Assembly (NCBI GenBank): GCA_018268675.1
Contig: JAFDWB010000029.1
Span: forward strand, 1 to 42,207
Direction: 5' to 3'
DNA: 42,207 bases
Source: Actinomycetota bacterium
Lineage (GTDB): Bacteria; Actinomycetota; Thermoleophilia; Solirubrobacterales; 70-9
The notes beneath the pieces are model-generated. The model saw only the letters and a list, made by a program, of their open reading frames with translations. It was not told the DNA's origin and searched no databases. Each line of letters begins with the position of its first letter. The first letter of the stretch is position 1. Positions 16,088-24,457 of the stretch are shown here, in pieces. Position numbers and translations under genes: made by a program.

Positions 16088-16108
16088 TATACCCACAGGG
16101 GGTATAAT
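16088..16108 (+). promoter_or_regulatory. CsoR/RcnR-like operator overlapping the permease promoter
   Basis: TATACCC-ACAGG-GGGTATA (16088-16106) is a perfect 7-bp inverted repeat with a G/C-rich centre, the form of operators bound by the CsoR/RcnR/CstR family of metal- or sulfide-sensing repressors. It overlaps a near-consensus -10 element, TATAAT (16103-16108). The permease ATG is at 16117, only nine bases after it, so the mRNA is probably leaderless. Binding would block the promoter. No CsoR-like gene is in the window. Confidence 0.6.
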
Positions 16109-16116
16109 TGCCGGCG

Positions 16117-17280
16117 ATGGGCGTCCTCGACACGATCAGGGAAGGGATCGAACAGTCGTTTCTGATGGCCTACGAGGTCTGGTGGGCGCTGGTGATCGGG
16201 TTTGCGATCTCCGGGGTCGTCCAGGCTTGGGTGCCGCGAGCGCGGATCGAAGGGGCCCTGGCGGGGGAAGGCTTCGGGCCGATCGCCAAGGCGACCGGGC
16301 TCGGTGCCGCCTCCTCGTCGTGCTCGTACGCGGCGATCGCGATCGCCCGTTCGCTCTTTGCCAAGGGCGCCTCGGCGATCACCGCGCTCGCCTTCCAGTT
16401 CGCCTCGACGAACCTGGTCTGGGAGCTCGGGCTCGTCCTCTGGGTGCTGATGGGCTGGCAGTTCACGCTCGCCGAGTTCGTCGGCGGCCTCGTGATGATC
16501 GCGCTGATGGCGGTGCTGCTGCGCCGCTTCGTGTCACCGGCGCTGGAGGCGCGGGCGCGCCGCCACGCCCAGGAGGCCGCGGGCGAAAAAGACGGCCACG
16601 ACCACGGCGACCACGGCTCCGGCGTGGCCGACGCCCGCCCGCTCCTCGAGGCGGTCCGCTCGGGAGAGGCCTGGCGCGAGGTCGCCGCGAACTTCCGCAT
16701 GGACTGGTCGATGCTCTGGAAGGAGATCTGCCTCGGCTTCCTGCTCGCCGGCTTCATCGGCCTGCTCGGCGACAACTTCTTCAGCGCCCTCTTCACCACT
16801 GACGCCCCACCTCTCTTGCGCACGCTCGAGAACGTCCTCGTCGGCCCGCTGATCGCCGTGCTCAGCTTCGTCTGCTCGGTCGGCAACGTGCCGCTCGCCG
16901 CAGTGCTCTGGTCGGGCGGGATCGGCTTCGCGGGCGTCGTCGCCTTCATCTTCGCCGACCTGATCGTGATCCCGATCGTCCTCGCCTACCGCAAGTACTA
17001 CGGGGGCGCCTTCGCGCTGCGGATCACGGCGCTGATGCTGGTCACGATCGTCCTCGCGGCGCTGGCCGTCGACGGCGCCTTCGGCCTCCTCGGCCTCGTC
17101 CCCACCGGCCCCCGCCCCACCCGCACCGACGTCTTCGGCTCCGTCGGCCTGAACTACAAGCTGGCCCTGAACGTCGTCGCCACCGCGATCTTCCTCGCCC
17201 TCTTCGGGCTTTCCCGCGACGCCGGCGCCGCCCGACACTGCGAGCACCACGCCGGTACCGATATTCCCGGGAAGGCGTGA
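16117..17280 (+). CDS. Permease of the DUF318/ArsP-like family (PF03773)
   Basis: This 387-residue polytopic membrane protein has the two repeated halves of the family: GLGAASSSCSYAAIAIARSLFAKGAS in the first and SFVCSVGNVPLAAVLWSGGIGF in the second, each with a conserved Cys near a helix break. A His/Asp-rich cytoplasmic loop, KDGHDHGDHGSG, at about residues 150-165 could bind metal, and the C-terminus carries HCEHH. Relatives include arsenic-type (ArsP) and uncharacterised permeases. The CsoR-like operator and the His-rich loop suggest export of a metal, metalloid or thiol compound. The ATG at 16117 follows the -10 box so closely that leaderless translation is expected. Confidence 0.82.
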   Translation: MGVLDTIREGIEQSFLMAYEVWWALVIGFAISGVVQAWVPRARIEGALAGEGFGPIAKATGLGAASSSCSYAAIAIARSLFAKGASAITALAFQFASTNLVWELGLVLWVLMGWQFTLAEFVGGLVMIALMAVLLRRFVSPALEARARRHAQEAAGEKDGHDHGDHGSGVADARPLLEAVRSGEAWREVAANFRMDWSMLWKEICLGFLLAGFIGLLGDNFFSALFTTDAPPLLRTLENVLVGPLIAVLSFVCSVGNVPLAAVLWSGGIGFAGVVAFIFADLIVIPIVLAYRKYYGGAFALRITALMLVTIVLAALAVDGAFGLLGLVPTGPRPTRTDVFGSVGLNYKLALNVVATAIFLALFGLSRDAGAARHCEHHAGTDIPGKA

Positions 17281-17290
17281 ATCCGCCCAC

Positions 17291-17303
17291 ACAGGGGTAT
17301 AAG
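17291..17303 (+). promoter_or_regulatory. Promoter with half-operator before the ABC importer operon
   Basis: ACAGGGG-TATAAG (17291-17303) matches the right half of the operator/promoter upstream of the permease (ACAGGGGGTATAAT). The left half, CCCAC, is only partly conserved. TATAAG would be the -10 box, and a GTG at 17313 lies ten bases after it, mirroring the permease spacing. This suggests a second leaderless promoter that could be a weaker site for the same regulator. Confidence 0.45.
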
Positions 17304-17312
17304 GTCGCCCCA

Positions 17313-18506
17313 GTGCCTGCCGCCGAGGTGACCGGACAGTCCCAGAGCGGAGCTTCCTCCGTCACCTATAGAGGTGCCACCAAGCGTTACGCGAACGCGA
17401 GCGCACCCGCGGTGGACCATCTCGATCTCGAGGTGGCGGCCGGGGAGATCTGCGTCCTGGTCGGCCCGTCCGGCTGCGGCAAGACGACCTCGATGCGGAT
17501 GGTCAACCGGATGATCGAGATGACCGAGGGCGACATCCTGATCGGCGGCGAGTCGATCAAGCGGCGCGACGCGGCCAGGCTGCGGCGCGAGATCGGCTAT
17601 GTGATCCAGCAGGTCGGCCTCTTCCCCCATCGCACGATCGCCCAGAACATCGCCACCGTGCCGCAGCTGCTCGGCTGGGACCGGGAGCGGGTGCGCGCCC
17701 GCACGAGCGAGCTGCTCGACCTGGTCGGGCTCGACCCCGAGCTCGCCGACCGCTACCCGGTGCAGCTCTCGGGCGGCCAGCAGCAGCGGGTGGGCGTCGC
17801 GCGGGCGCTTGCCGTCGACCCGCCGGTGATGCTGATGGACGAGCCCTTCGGCGCGATCGACCCGATCAACCGCGAGCGCCTCCAGAACGAGTTCCTCCGC
17901 CTCCAGGCCGAGATCCGCAAGACGGTCCTCTTCGTCACCCACGACATCGACGAGGCGATCAAGATGGGCGACCGGATCGCGATCATGAAAGAACACGGGC
18001 GGGTCGAGCAGTACGCGACCCCGGCCGAGGTCCTGATGGCGCCCGCGAACGAGTTCGTCGAGGACTTCGTCGGCGCCGACCGGGCGCTGAAGCGCCTCTC
18101 GCTGATGCGGGTCCGCGACATCCGCCTCTGGAAGGCCCCGCTCGCCCGGGCCGGACAGGCGACCGCGGAGGTGCGCGCCGCGCTCGACGCGCCCGAGGTC
18201 GAAGTCCCCTACGCGCTGCTGGTCGACGACCGCGAGCGGCCGCGTGGCTGGCTCACCACCCGCGACCTCGCCGGCGACACCGTCCCGGCGACCGCCGACG
18301 CGCCGCTCGGGCCGGTGCTGGAAACCGGCGACGTGATGCGCGACGCGCTGGCCGACCTGCTCCAGGGGGAGTCGATGTACGCGCCGGTGGTCGACCACGG
18401 CGGCGCCGTCGTCGGCATCCTCTCGGTCGAGATCATCTCCGAGTTCCTCGCCTCGCCGGAGGCGAAGACGGAGGAGCAGCCGGCGGTGGAGCGGCCGCGT
18501 GGCTAG
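17313..18506 (+). CDS. opuCA: ABC transporter ATP-binding protein, OpuCA/ProV type
   Basis: This is the ATPase of an osmoprotectant importer, about 397 residues. Walker A is GPSGCGKT (about residues 51-58), the signature LSGGQQQR is near 154, Walker B is VMLMDEPFGAID, and the switch His lies in FVTHDIDEA. The C-terminal third carries CBS-like repeats (ALLVDDRERPRGWLTTRDLA; YAPVVDHGGAVVGILSVEIIS), as in OpuCA, where they sense ionic strength. The GTG at 17313 is chosen because it follows a -10 box by ten bases and leaves the ABC domain intact. A GTG at 17277 overlapping the permease stop is the alternative and would imply coupling. Its 3' end overlaps the next gene by eight bases. Confidence 0.88.
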   Translation: MPAAEVTGQSQSGASSVTYRGATKRYANASAPAVDHLDLEVAAGEICVLVGPSGCGKTTSMRMVNRMIEMTEGDILIGGESIKRRDAARLRREIGYVIQQVGLFPHRTIAQNIATVPQLLGWDRERVRARTSELLDLVGLDPELADRYPVQLSGGQQQRVGVARALAVDPPVMLMDEPFGAIDPINRERLQNEFLRLQAEIRKTVLFVTHDIDEAIKMGDRIAIMKEHGRVEQYATPAEVLMAPANEFVEDFVGADRALKRLSLMRVRDIRLWKAPLARAGQATAEVRAALDAPEVEVPYALLVDDRERPRGWLTTRDLAGDTVPATADAPLGPVLETGDVMRDALADLLQGESMYAPVVDHGGAVVGILSVEIISEFLASPEAKTEEQPAVERPRG

Positions 18507-19263
18507 CGCGCTTCCAGGGCTGCCGCTCGCGGCGGCGGTCGGCGAAGTCGGCGAAGGGTTCTTCAAAGAACGGACCGGCGCGACGCTGCCCTGCCAGGCG
18601 CGCCCCTCCCACCTCTTCTGCTGGGACTGGGCGACCGAACACATCAACCGCTTCGGCACGCCCACCGTGCAGCAGTTCGAACTGGTGGTGATCTCGGTCC
18701 TGATCGGCTTCGCGATCGCCTTCGGGCTGGCGCTCCTCGCCCACCGGTTCCGGCTCCTGCAGTGGCCGCTCCTGGCCGGCACCGGGATCCTCTTCGCGAT
18801 CCCCAGCGTCGCCTTCTTCCTGCTCTTGCTGCCGATCACCGGGACCGGCCGCGAGACGGCGATCATCGCGCTCAGCGCCTACACGCTGCAGATCATCTAC
18901 CGCAACGTGATGAGCGGGCTCGCCAACGTCCCCGAGTCGGCGAAGGACGCCGCCCGCGGCATGGGCCTGACCGATCGCCAGATCCTCTGGCGGGTCGAGC
19001 TGCCGCTGGCGATCCCCGAGATCGTCGGCGGCCTGCGGATCGCGACGGTCAGCACGGTGGCGATCGCCACCCTCGCCGTCTTCGTCAACGCGGGCGGCCT
19101 GGGCACGCAGATCTACAGCGAATCGAACCTGACCTTCCCGACCGCGATCATCATCGCCGGGGGCATCGCGATGCTGATGGCGCTCGCCTTCGACGCGGTC
19201 TTCCTCACCGTCCAGCGACTGGCCACGCCATGGCGCCGGGCGGCGGCGGAGGCGTCGGCGTGA
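18499..19263 (+). CDS. opuCB: ABC transporter permease, OpuCB/ProW type
   Basis: This is a membrane component of the osmoprotectant importer, 254 residues, starting at a GTG inside the end of the ATPase gene. The EAA loop that contacts the ATPase is seen as NVPESAKDAARGMGLTDRQILWRVELPLAIPEIVGGLR. Hydrophobic helices lie at about residues 65-85, 90-110, 185-205 and 220-240. The N-terminal 60 residues, which include two Cys and three Trp/Phe-rich turns, look like an extra periplasmic-side segment. It should pair with the following permease. Confidence 0.87.
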   Translation: MASALPGLPLAAAVGEVGEGFFKERTGATLPCQARPSHLFCWDWATEHINRFGTPTVQQFELVVISVLIGFAIAFGLALLAHRFRLLQWPLLAGTGILFAIPSVAFFLLLLPITGTGRETAIIALSAYTLQIIYRNVMSGLANVPESAKDAARGMGLTDRQILWRVELPLAIPEIVGGLRIATVSTVAIATLAVFVNAGGLGTQIYSESNLTFPTAIIIAGGIAMLMALAFDAVFLTVQRLATPWRRAAAEASA

Positions 19264-19979
19264 GCGCGTTCCTCCCCCACCCGTTCTTCGCCGGCTTCGG
19301 CGGGGCGATCGAATTCATCTTCAACGAACAGGAATCGACCGTCACCGGCGGCAAGAAGGTCGGCGGCATCGAACAGGTGCTGGAACTGGCCTGGACCCAG
19401 ATCGAGGTGAGCCTCCTGGCGCTGGCCCTGGCGATCCTGATCGCGGTCCCGGTCGGCCTCTACTTCGGTCACAAGGGGACCGGGGAACTGGTCGCGGTGG
19501 GGATCGGCAACGCCGGTCGCGCGGTCCCCGAGCTGGCGGCGATCGCCCTGATCGCGGCGGTGATCGGCGTCGGCGTCGTCACCCTTACCATCGTCCTCGC
19601 CGTGCTCGGCATCCCGCCCATCCTCACCAACACCTTCGTCGGCATCCGCCAGGTCGACCGGGCGCCGGTCGACGCCGCCCGCGGCATCGGCATGACCGAG
19701 CCGGAGATCGTGCGCAAAGTCGAGCTGCCGATGGCCGTGCCGAGCATCATGACCGGCATCCGCGGCGCCTCGATCAACATCATCGCGACCGCGACGATCG
19801 CGCCGCTGGCGGGCGTCCTCACGCTCGGCGACTTCATCCTCGGCGAAAACGTGTACGGGGCCGACGGTGTGCTCGCCGGCGCGATCCTGGTCGCCGTCCT
19901 CGCCCTCATCTTCGAGTTCGCCTTGGCAGGGTTGCAGCGGCGACTCACCTCCAAGGGCCTGCGCCTGCAGGCCCAGTGA
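19260..19979 (+). CDS. opuCD: ABC transporter permease, OpuCD type
   Basis: This is the second permease subunit, 239 residues. The GTG at 19260 overlaps the preceding stop by four bases (GTGA); an in-frame ATG at 19230 is possible but would add a Gly-rich tail. The ATPase-contact loop is IRQVDRAPVDAARGIGMTEPEIVRKVELPMAVPSIMTGIR, and helices occupy most of residues 45-125 and 165-230. The N-terminus contains an amphipathic region with FNEQESTVTGGKKVGG. Gene order ATPase, permease, permease, binding protein is the standard opuC order. Confidence 0.87.
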   Translation: MSAFLPHPFFAGFGGAIEFIFNEQESTVTGGKKVGGIEQVLELAWTQIEVSLLALALAILIAVPVGLYFGHKGTGELVAVGIGNAGRAVPELAAIALIAAVIGVGVVTLTIVLAVLGIPPILTNTFVGIRQVDRAPVDAARGIGMTEPEIVRKVELPMAVPSIMTGIRGASINIIATATIAPLAGVLTLGDFILGENVYGADGVLAGAILVAVLALIFEFALAGLQRRLTSKGLRLQAQ

Positions 19980-20020
19980 TCCACCAGTCAACCAGTCCAC
20001 CCACCAAGGAGGCACCACCA

Positions 20021-21067
20021 GTGAGGTTCAACAACAAGAAGCCGTTGATGGCGCTGGCGATGCTGATCGCGGCACTGGCGCTCGCGGTCGCCATCTCCGC
20101 CTGCGGCAGCAGCAGCTCCTCGTCGGAAACGACCGAAACCACCACCACCGAAGCCGAAACGGGCGGCGCGGAAGCAGGCGAAGGCGGCGAAGAAGCGGCC
20201 GGCGGGGCGGAAGCGATTGTCGCCAACCCGGCGAACGCCAAGGTCAGCCTGACGATCGGGTCGAAGAACTTCCCCGAACAGGAAATCCTCGGCGAAATCT
20301 ACACGCAGGCCCTGCAGGCGGCGGGTTACAAAGCCAAGAGCGATCTCAGCCTCGGCTCCGAAACGGTCGCCCTGAAGACGCTGAAGGCGGGGCAGATCTC
20401 CGGCTACCCGGAGTACGCCTCGACCGCGCTGACCTCGTTCTTCCACTTCGAACCGGAAGAAGTCCCGTCCGACGGCACCGAAGCGTGGGAAAAAGCAAAC
20501 GCCGAATTCGAAAAAGAAGGCCTGGTGGCGTTCGAACCCACCCCGTTCGCCAGCGCCAACGCGGTCGGCCTGCTCCGTTCGACGGCGGAAAAGTACCACC
20601 TGAAAACGGTGTCGGACCTGGAAGGCGTCAGTGAAAAACTGAGCCTCTACGGTTCGCCGGAGTGCCGCCAGCGGATCGACTGCCTCGCCGGACTGGAAAA
20701 ACTGTACGGGCTGAAATTCAAGGAATTCAAACCCGTCGACATCAGCCTCCGGTACACGGTGCTGGAAAAGGGTCAGGCGGATCTCTCGATCCTCTTCACC
20801 ACCGACCCGCAGCTCGCCGCGGAGAAGGAAAAGTTCGTGATCCTCGAAGACGACAAGCACGTCTTCCCGGCCGGCAACGTGATCTTCGTGAGCCAGAAGA
20901 AGGTCGCCGAAGAAGCGGGCCCGGATTACGAAAAGACGATCCTCGACGTCCAGAAGGGCCTCACCCTGAAGGTGATGCAGGAGCTGGACGCGCGGGTCGA
21001 ACTCGAAAAACAGACCCCGAAGGAAGCGGCCGCCGCCTACCTGAAAGCGGCCGGCTACATCAAGTAG
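20021..21067 (+). CDS. opuCC: Osmoprotectant (glycine betaine/choline-type) substrate-binding lipoprotein
   Basis: This 348-residue lipoprotein starts at a GTG with an ideal AAGGAGG site (20006-20012). The signal peptide ends in ISAC (lipid-attached Cys28), followed by a Ser then Thr/Glu-rich linker of about 40 residues. The mature domain contains the OpuAC/OsmoF-type elements IGSKNFPEQEILGEIY, LKAGQISGYPEYASTAL and LSILFTTDPQLA. It captures a quaternary amine outside the cell and hands it to the two permeases. Nearly all its glutamates are encoded by GAA, whereas the three ABC genes before it use mainly GAG. The substrate cannot be narrowed from sequence alone. Confidence 0.9.
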   Translation: MRFNNKKPLMALAMLIAALALAVAISACGSSSSSSETTETTTTEAETGGAEAGEGGEEAAGGAEAIVANPANAKVSLTIGSKNFPEQEILGEIYTQALQAAGYKAKSDLSLGSETVALKTLKAGQISGYPEYASTALTSFFHFEPEEVPSDGTEAWEKANAEFEKEGLVAFEPTPFASANAVGLLRSTAEKYHLKTVSDLEGVSEKLSLYGSPECRQRIDCLAGLEKLYGLKFKEFKPVDISLRYTVLEKGQADLSILFTTDPQLAAEKEKFVILEDDKHVFPAGNVIFVSQKKVAEEAGPDYEKTILDVQKGLTLKVMQELDARVELEKQTPKEAAAAYLKAAGYIK

Positions 21068-21082
21068 CCCGCGCCCGTCCAC

Positions 21083-21136
21083 GGCGCGCCCGTCCCCCTC
21101 ATGCCGCGGCTGGTCATGAGCGGGTACGGGCGCGCC
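21083..21136. repeat. Two-storey hairpin, family A (copy 1)
   Basis: Outer arms GGCGCGCCCGT (21083-21093) and ACGGGCGCGCC (21126-21136) pair over 11 bp; CTCATG (21098-21103) and CATGAG (21115-21120) form the second storey, with CCC/GGG pairs between. It lies between the importer operon and the convergent MFS gene. The same 53-54 base sequence occurs in reverse orientation at 36635-36687 and, more diverged, at 36364-36416. Confidence 0.75.
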
Positions 21137-21232
21137 TGCACCTATAGCGCGGGTCAGGTCGACCGCGCCGGCAGGGGGACGGGGCGTCCTGGCGGGCGCG
21201 CCCGGAAGGGGACGTGGCCGGGGAGTTCGCCG

Positions 21233-22480
21233 CTACGCGGACGCCTCGAGCACGCTGGTCGGCGCTCTGGACCGCTCCGACAGCCGGGCGAAGGCGTGGC
21301 GGGCCGCCCAGGCGGCGCTGAGGCCGGAGATCCCGGCCAGGACCAGGGGGACGCGGGGGTCGTAGGCCTCGGCGAGCCAGCCGGTGAGCGGGCCGCCGAT
21401 CGGGGTCGAGCCGAGGAAGACGATCGAGAAGAGCGCCATCACCCTCCCCCGCATCTCGGCCGAGACGGCGAGCTGGATCGTCGAGTTGATCGAGGAGACG
21501 AAGATCACCGCGGCGGCGCCGAGCGCGGCGAGCGTGACCGCCTCGAGGGCGAGCACCGGCATCACCGCGGCGAGCAGCGCCGCGATCCCGAAGGCGAGCG
21601 AGGCAGCGGCGATCACGGTCGCCCCGGTCTTGCCGCGGTTGCCATTCACGAGCGCGGCGACGATCGAGCCGAATCCCATCGAGATGACCAGCACCGCGTA
21701 GGTCCCGGCGCCGCCGCCGAAGCTGAACTTGGCGAGCAGCGGCAGCGCGACCTGGAAGTTGAAGCCGAGCGTCCCGACCAGCGCCATCAGGGCGAGGGGG
21801 ATCGCCAGCTCGGGCGTGGCGCGGACGTGGCGGAGGCCCTCGCGGATCGCCCCCGGCCTGCGGTTCGCGGGCGGCGGCGCCTGCAAGGCGCGCGGGTCCA
21901 TCGACCACAGCGCCACCAGCATCGCGGCGAAGGTGAGCAGGTTGAGGCCGAAGCAGGGGACGACACCGACGGTCGCGATCAGGACGGCGGCGATCGCCGG
22001 ACCGACGATGCGGGCGACCTCGATGATCACGCTGTTGAGGCTGACCGCGTTGACCAGGCGGTCGGGGCCGACCATCTCGATCACAAAGCTCTGCCGGGTC
22101 GGGTTGTCGACGCAGTTGACGGCGCCGAAGAGGAAGACGGCGAGGAAGATCATCCACGGCTGCTCCAGGTGGAGCGCGGTGACCGCGAAGAGCCCGGCCG
22201 CCGGGACCATCATCAGCACCTGGGTGACGAGGAGGAGCCGGCGCTTCGGCAGGCGGTCGGCGAGCAGCCCGCCCCAGGCGCCGAAGAGGAGCATCGGCAG
22301 GAACTGGAGCGCGGTGGTGAGGCCGACCGCGAAGCCGGAGCCGGTGAGGCTGAGGACGAGCCAGAGCGCGGTGACGTTCTGCATCCAGTTGCCGGAGAGG
22401 GAGATCACCTGGCCGGCGAAATAGCGTCGGTAGTTCGGTACCTCGAGGGAGTTGAACGAGCGTCGCAGGGCGGTCGTCAA
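21233..22480 (-). CDS. MFS transporter (EntS/DHA3-like)
   Basis: This 415-residue major-facilitator protein has about twelve hydrophobic segments. The motif-A-like loop is GGLLADRLPKRRLLL (about residues 70-84), and a second one is seen in the other half as SAEMRGRVMALFSIVFLG. It resembles the MFS_3/enterobactin-exporter group of drug and siderophore exporters. The TTG start overlaps the stop of the MarR gene by four bases (TTGA), so the regulator and transporter are one operon. The substrate is unknown; a MarR-controlled multidrug efflux role is the likeliest reading. Confidence 0.87.
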   Translation of the reverse strand: MTTALRRSFNSLEVPNYRRYFAGQVISLSGNWMQNVTALWLVLSLTGSGFAVGLTTALQFLPMLLFGAWGGLLADRLPKRRLLLVTQVLMMVPAAGLFAVTALHLEQPWMIFLAVFLFGAVNCVDNPTRQSFVIEMVGPDRLVNAVSLNSVIIEVARIVGPAIAAVLIATVGVVPCFGLNLLTFAAMLVALWSMDPRALQAPPPANRRPGAIREGLRHVRATPELAIPLALMALVGTLGFNFQVALPLLAKFSFGGGAGTYAVLVISMGFGSIVAALVNGNRGKTGATVIAAASLAFGIAALLAAVMPVLALEAVTLAALGAAAVIFVSSINSTIQLAVSAEMRGRVMALFSIVFLGSTPIGGPLTGWLAEAYDPRVPLVLAGISGLSAAWAARHAFARLSERSRAPTSVLEASA

Positions 22481-22929
22481 CCCCGCTCATCCTCCCGGAT
22501 GCGTTCCAGCAGCTCGGCGGCGCGGGCGAGGGTCTCCACCTCCGCCGGGTCGAGCTTGCGCAGGCGGCGCGCCAGGTAGGCGCTCTTGCGGCGGCGCAGG
22601 CGGGCGAGGTGCTCGCGCCCGGCCTCGTTGACGGCGACCAGGGAGCTGCGGCCGTCGGCCGGGTCGGGGGTGCGCTCGATCAGACCCTCGCGCTCGAGGC
22701 AGGCCAGCGTCCGGGTCATCGTCGGGCGCTTCACCCGCTCGATCTCCGCCAGCTCGGATGGCGTGAGCGGGCCGGAGCGGCCGATGCTGGCGAGGGCCGC
22801 GGTCGTCGCCGGGCTGAGGCCGGTCTCTCCCGCCGCGTCCTGGCGGAGCGCCCGCGAGGTGCGCACGATCGCGTTCCGCAGCTGGGAGGCGGTGTCGGTG
22901 AGCGAGTTGTCGGACGTCCTGGCGGTCAT
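22477..22929 (-). CDS. MarR-family transcriptional regulator
   Basis: This 150-residue winged-helix regulator has the MarR layout: dimerisation helices at both ends and the core LTPSELAEIERVKRPTMTRTLACLEREGLIERTPDPADGRSSLVAVNEAGREHL (about residues 55-108), with the DxRxx wing. It is the first gene of an operon with an MFS exporter and is divergent from a second MFS gene across an AT-rich gap with a palindrome. It probably represses both sides and responds to a transported compound. Confidence 0.9.
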   Translation of the reverse strand: MTARTSDNSLTDTASQLRNAIVRTSRALRQDAAGETGLSPATTAALASIGRSGPLTPSELAEIERVKRPTMTRTLACLEREGLIERTPDPADGRSSLVAVNEAGREHLARLRRRKSAYLARRLRKLDPAEVETLARAAELLERIREDERG

Positions 22930-22992
22930 GTGGAAGTTAGCGTTGATAATTAGCTTAGCAAACTAGTTTGGCGACCCCACTCGCCGGCAGCG
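22930..22992. promoter_or_regulatory. Divergent MarR/MFS promoter region with palindrome
   Basis: This 63-bp gap is strikingly AT-rich for the window. It contains the 12-bp perfect palindrome CAAACTAGTTTG (22959-22970), the repeated half TTAGC (in AGTTAGCG and CTTAGCAA), TAATTA (22947-22952), a likely -10 for the regulator, and TTGATA (22943-22948), a possible -35 for the rightward gene. The palindrome or TTAGC pair is the likely MarR operator. Confidence 0.55.
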
Positions 22993-24453
22993 TTGTCTAT
23001 CGTGGGCGGCGTGACCACCGCCGCCGAGGCACGGGACAAGCGCTGGATCGCCCTCGGGCTCCTCTGCGTCGCCCAGTTCGTGGTCGTCCTCGACGCCTCG
23101 ATCGTCAACGTCGCGCTGCCGACGATCAAGACGGCGCTCAACTTCTCCGAGTCGAGCCTTCCGTGGGTGCTGAACGCATACGTGCTGACCTTCGGCGGCT
23201 TCCTGCTGTTGGGGGGGCGGCTGGCCGACCTGCTCGGCCGACGGCGCCTCTTCATGGCCGGGCTGGTGCTGTTCGCGCTCGCCTCGCTGGCGGGCGGGCT
23301 CGCCGCCAACTCGGGCCAGTTGATCGCGGCGCGGGCGGTGCAAGGCCTCGGCGGGGCGATCCTCTCCCCCGCCGCGCTCTCGATCGTCGCCGTCACCTTC
23401 AAAGACGGCGCCGAGCGCAACAAAGCGCTGGGGGTCTGGGGCGCGGTGGCGGGCTCCGGCGGCGCCGCCGGGGTGTTGCTCGGCGGCATCCTCACCGAAT
23501 ACGTCGGCTGGGAATGGGTGCTGTGGGTGAACGTGCCGATCGGACTCGCGGCCGCGGCGATCGCCCCGTCCCTGATCGCCGAGACCAAGGCGGAAGTCGA
23601 GACGCGCCACTTCGACATCGCCGGCGCGGTGACGATCACCCTCGGCCTCTCGGCCTTCGTCTTCGCCCTGCTCGACGCCGAATCGGCGGGCTGGGGCTCG
23701 TTTCAGACCATCGGCACGATCGTCGCCTCGCTGATCCTGCTCGCCGCCTTCGTCGCGATCGAGCTGCGCTCGCGGGCGCCGCTCGTCCCCTTCTCGATCT
23801 TCCGCGTCCGCACCATCACCGGGGCCAATGTGGTCGGCATCCTGATCGGCGCCGCGCTCTTCTCGATGTTCTACTTCATCTCGCTCTACATGCAGCAGAT
23901 CCTCGGCTACAGCCCGATCAAGGCCGGGCTTTCCTACCTGCCGCTGGCGGTGACGATCATCCTCGCCGCCGGGCTGGCCTCCGGCCTCGTCACCCGGGTC
24001 GGCTTCAAGCCGATCCTGGCGATCGGGATGGCCTGCGTCGCCCTCGGCCTCATCTGGTTCACCCAGATCAGCGTCCACGGCACCTTCCTCGCCGACATCC
24101 TCGGCCCCTCCCTCCTCGCCGCCGTCGGCCTCGGCTTCGCCTTCGTGCCGGTGACGATCGCCGCCGTGTCGGGGATCGAAGACCGCGAGCAGGGCCTCGC
24201 CTCCGGTCTCATCAACACCTCGCAGCAGGTCGGCGGCGCCCTCGGCCTCGCGATCCTCGCCGCGGTCGCCAACTCCGTCATCAGCTCGCCCGAAAACTCG
24301 GAATCCCTGGTCGAAGGCTTCCAGGCCGCCTTCGCCGTCGGCGCCGGCTTCGCCGTCCTCGGCCTCATCGCCACCCTGGTCCTGATCCGCACCTCCGACA
24401 GCCGCGCCCACGTCGAACTGGGCAACGAGGCGACCGTCGCCGAGGCTGACTAG
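22993..24453 (+). CDS. MFS transporter, DHA2 (EmrB/QacA) type
   Basis: This drug:H+ antiporter-type carrier of about 486 residues has fourteen expected helices. Motifs are LDASIVNVALPTIK in helix 1 (motif D1), GGRLADLLGRRRLFMAG (motif A, about residues 75-91), and ARAVQGLGGAILSPAALSIV (motif B). It is divergent from the MarR-MFS operon, which suggests shared control. The start is uncertain: TTG at 22993, or GTG at 23002 or 23011; the membrane domain begins at ALGLLCVAQFVVVLDASIV, so all would work. The substrate is unknown. Confidence 0.88.
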   Translation: MSIVGGVTTAAEARDKRWIALGLLCVAQFVVVLDASIVNVALPTIKTALNFSESSLPWVLNAYVLTFGGFLLLGGRLADLLGRRRLFMAGLVLFALASLAGGLAANSGQLIAARAVQGLGGAILSPAALSIVAVTFKDGAERNKALGVWGAVAGSGGAAGVLLGGILTEYVGWEWVLWVNVPIGLAAAAIAPSLIAETKAEVETRHFDIAGAVTITLGLSAFVFALLDAESAGWGSFQTIGTIVASLILLAAFVAIELRSRAPLVPFSIFRVRTITGANVVGILIGAALFSMFYFISLYMQQILGYSPIKAGLSYLPLAVTIILAAGLASGLVTRVGFKPILAIGMACVALGLIWFTQISVHGTFLADILGPSLLAAVGLGFAFVPVTIAAVSGIEDREQGLASGLINTSQQVGGALGLAILAAVANSVISSPENSESLVEGFQAAFAVGAGFAVLGLIATLVLIRTSDSRAHVELGNEATVAEAD

Positions 24454-24457
24454 GGAC

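Noticed and set aside
17277-17312. GTG at 17277 as start of the ABC ATPase
   Set aside because: A good -10 box lies downstream of it and a GTG at 17313 fits a leaderless start; kept as an alternative only.
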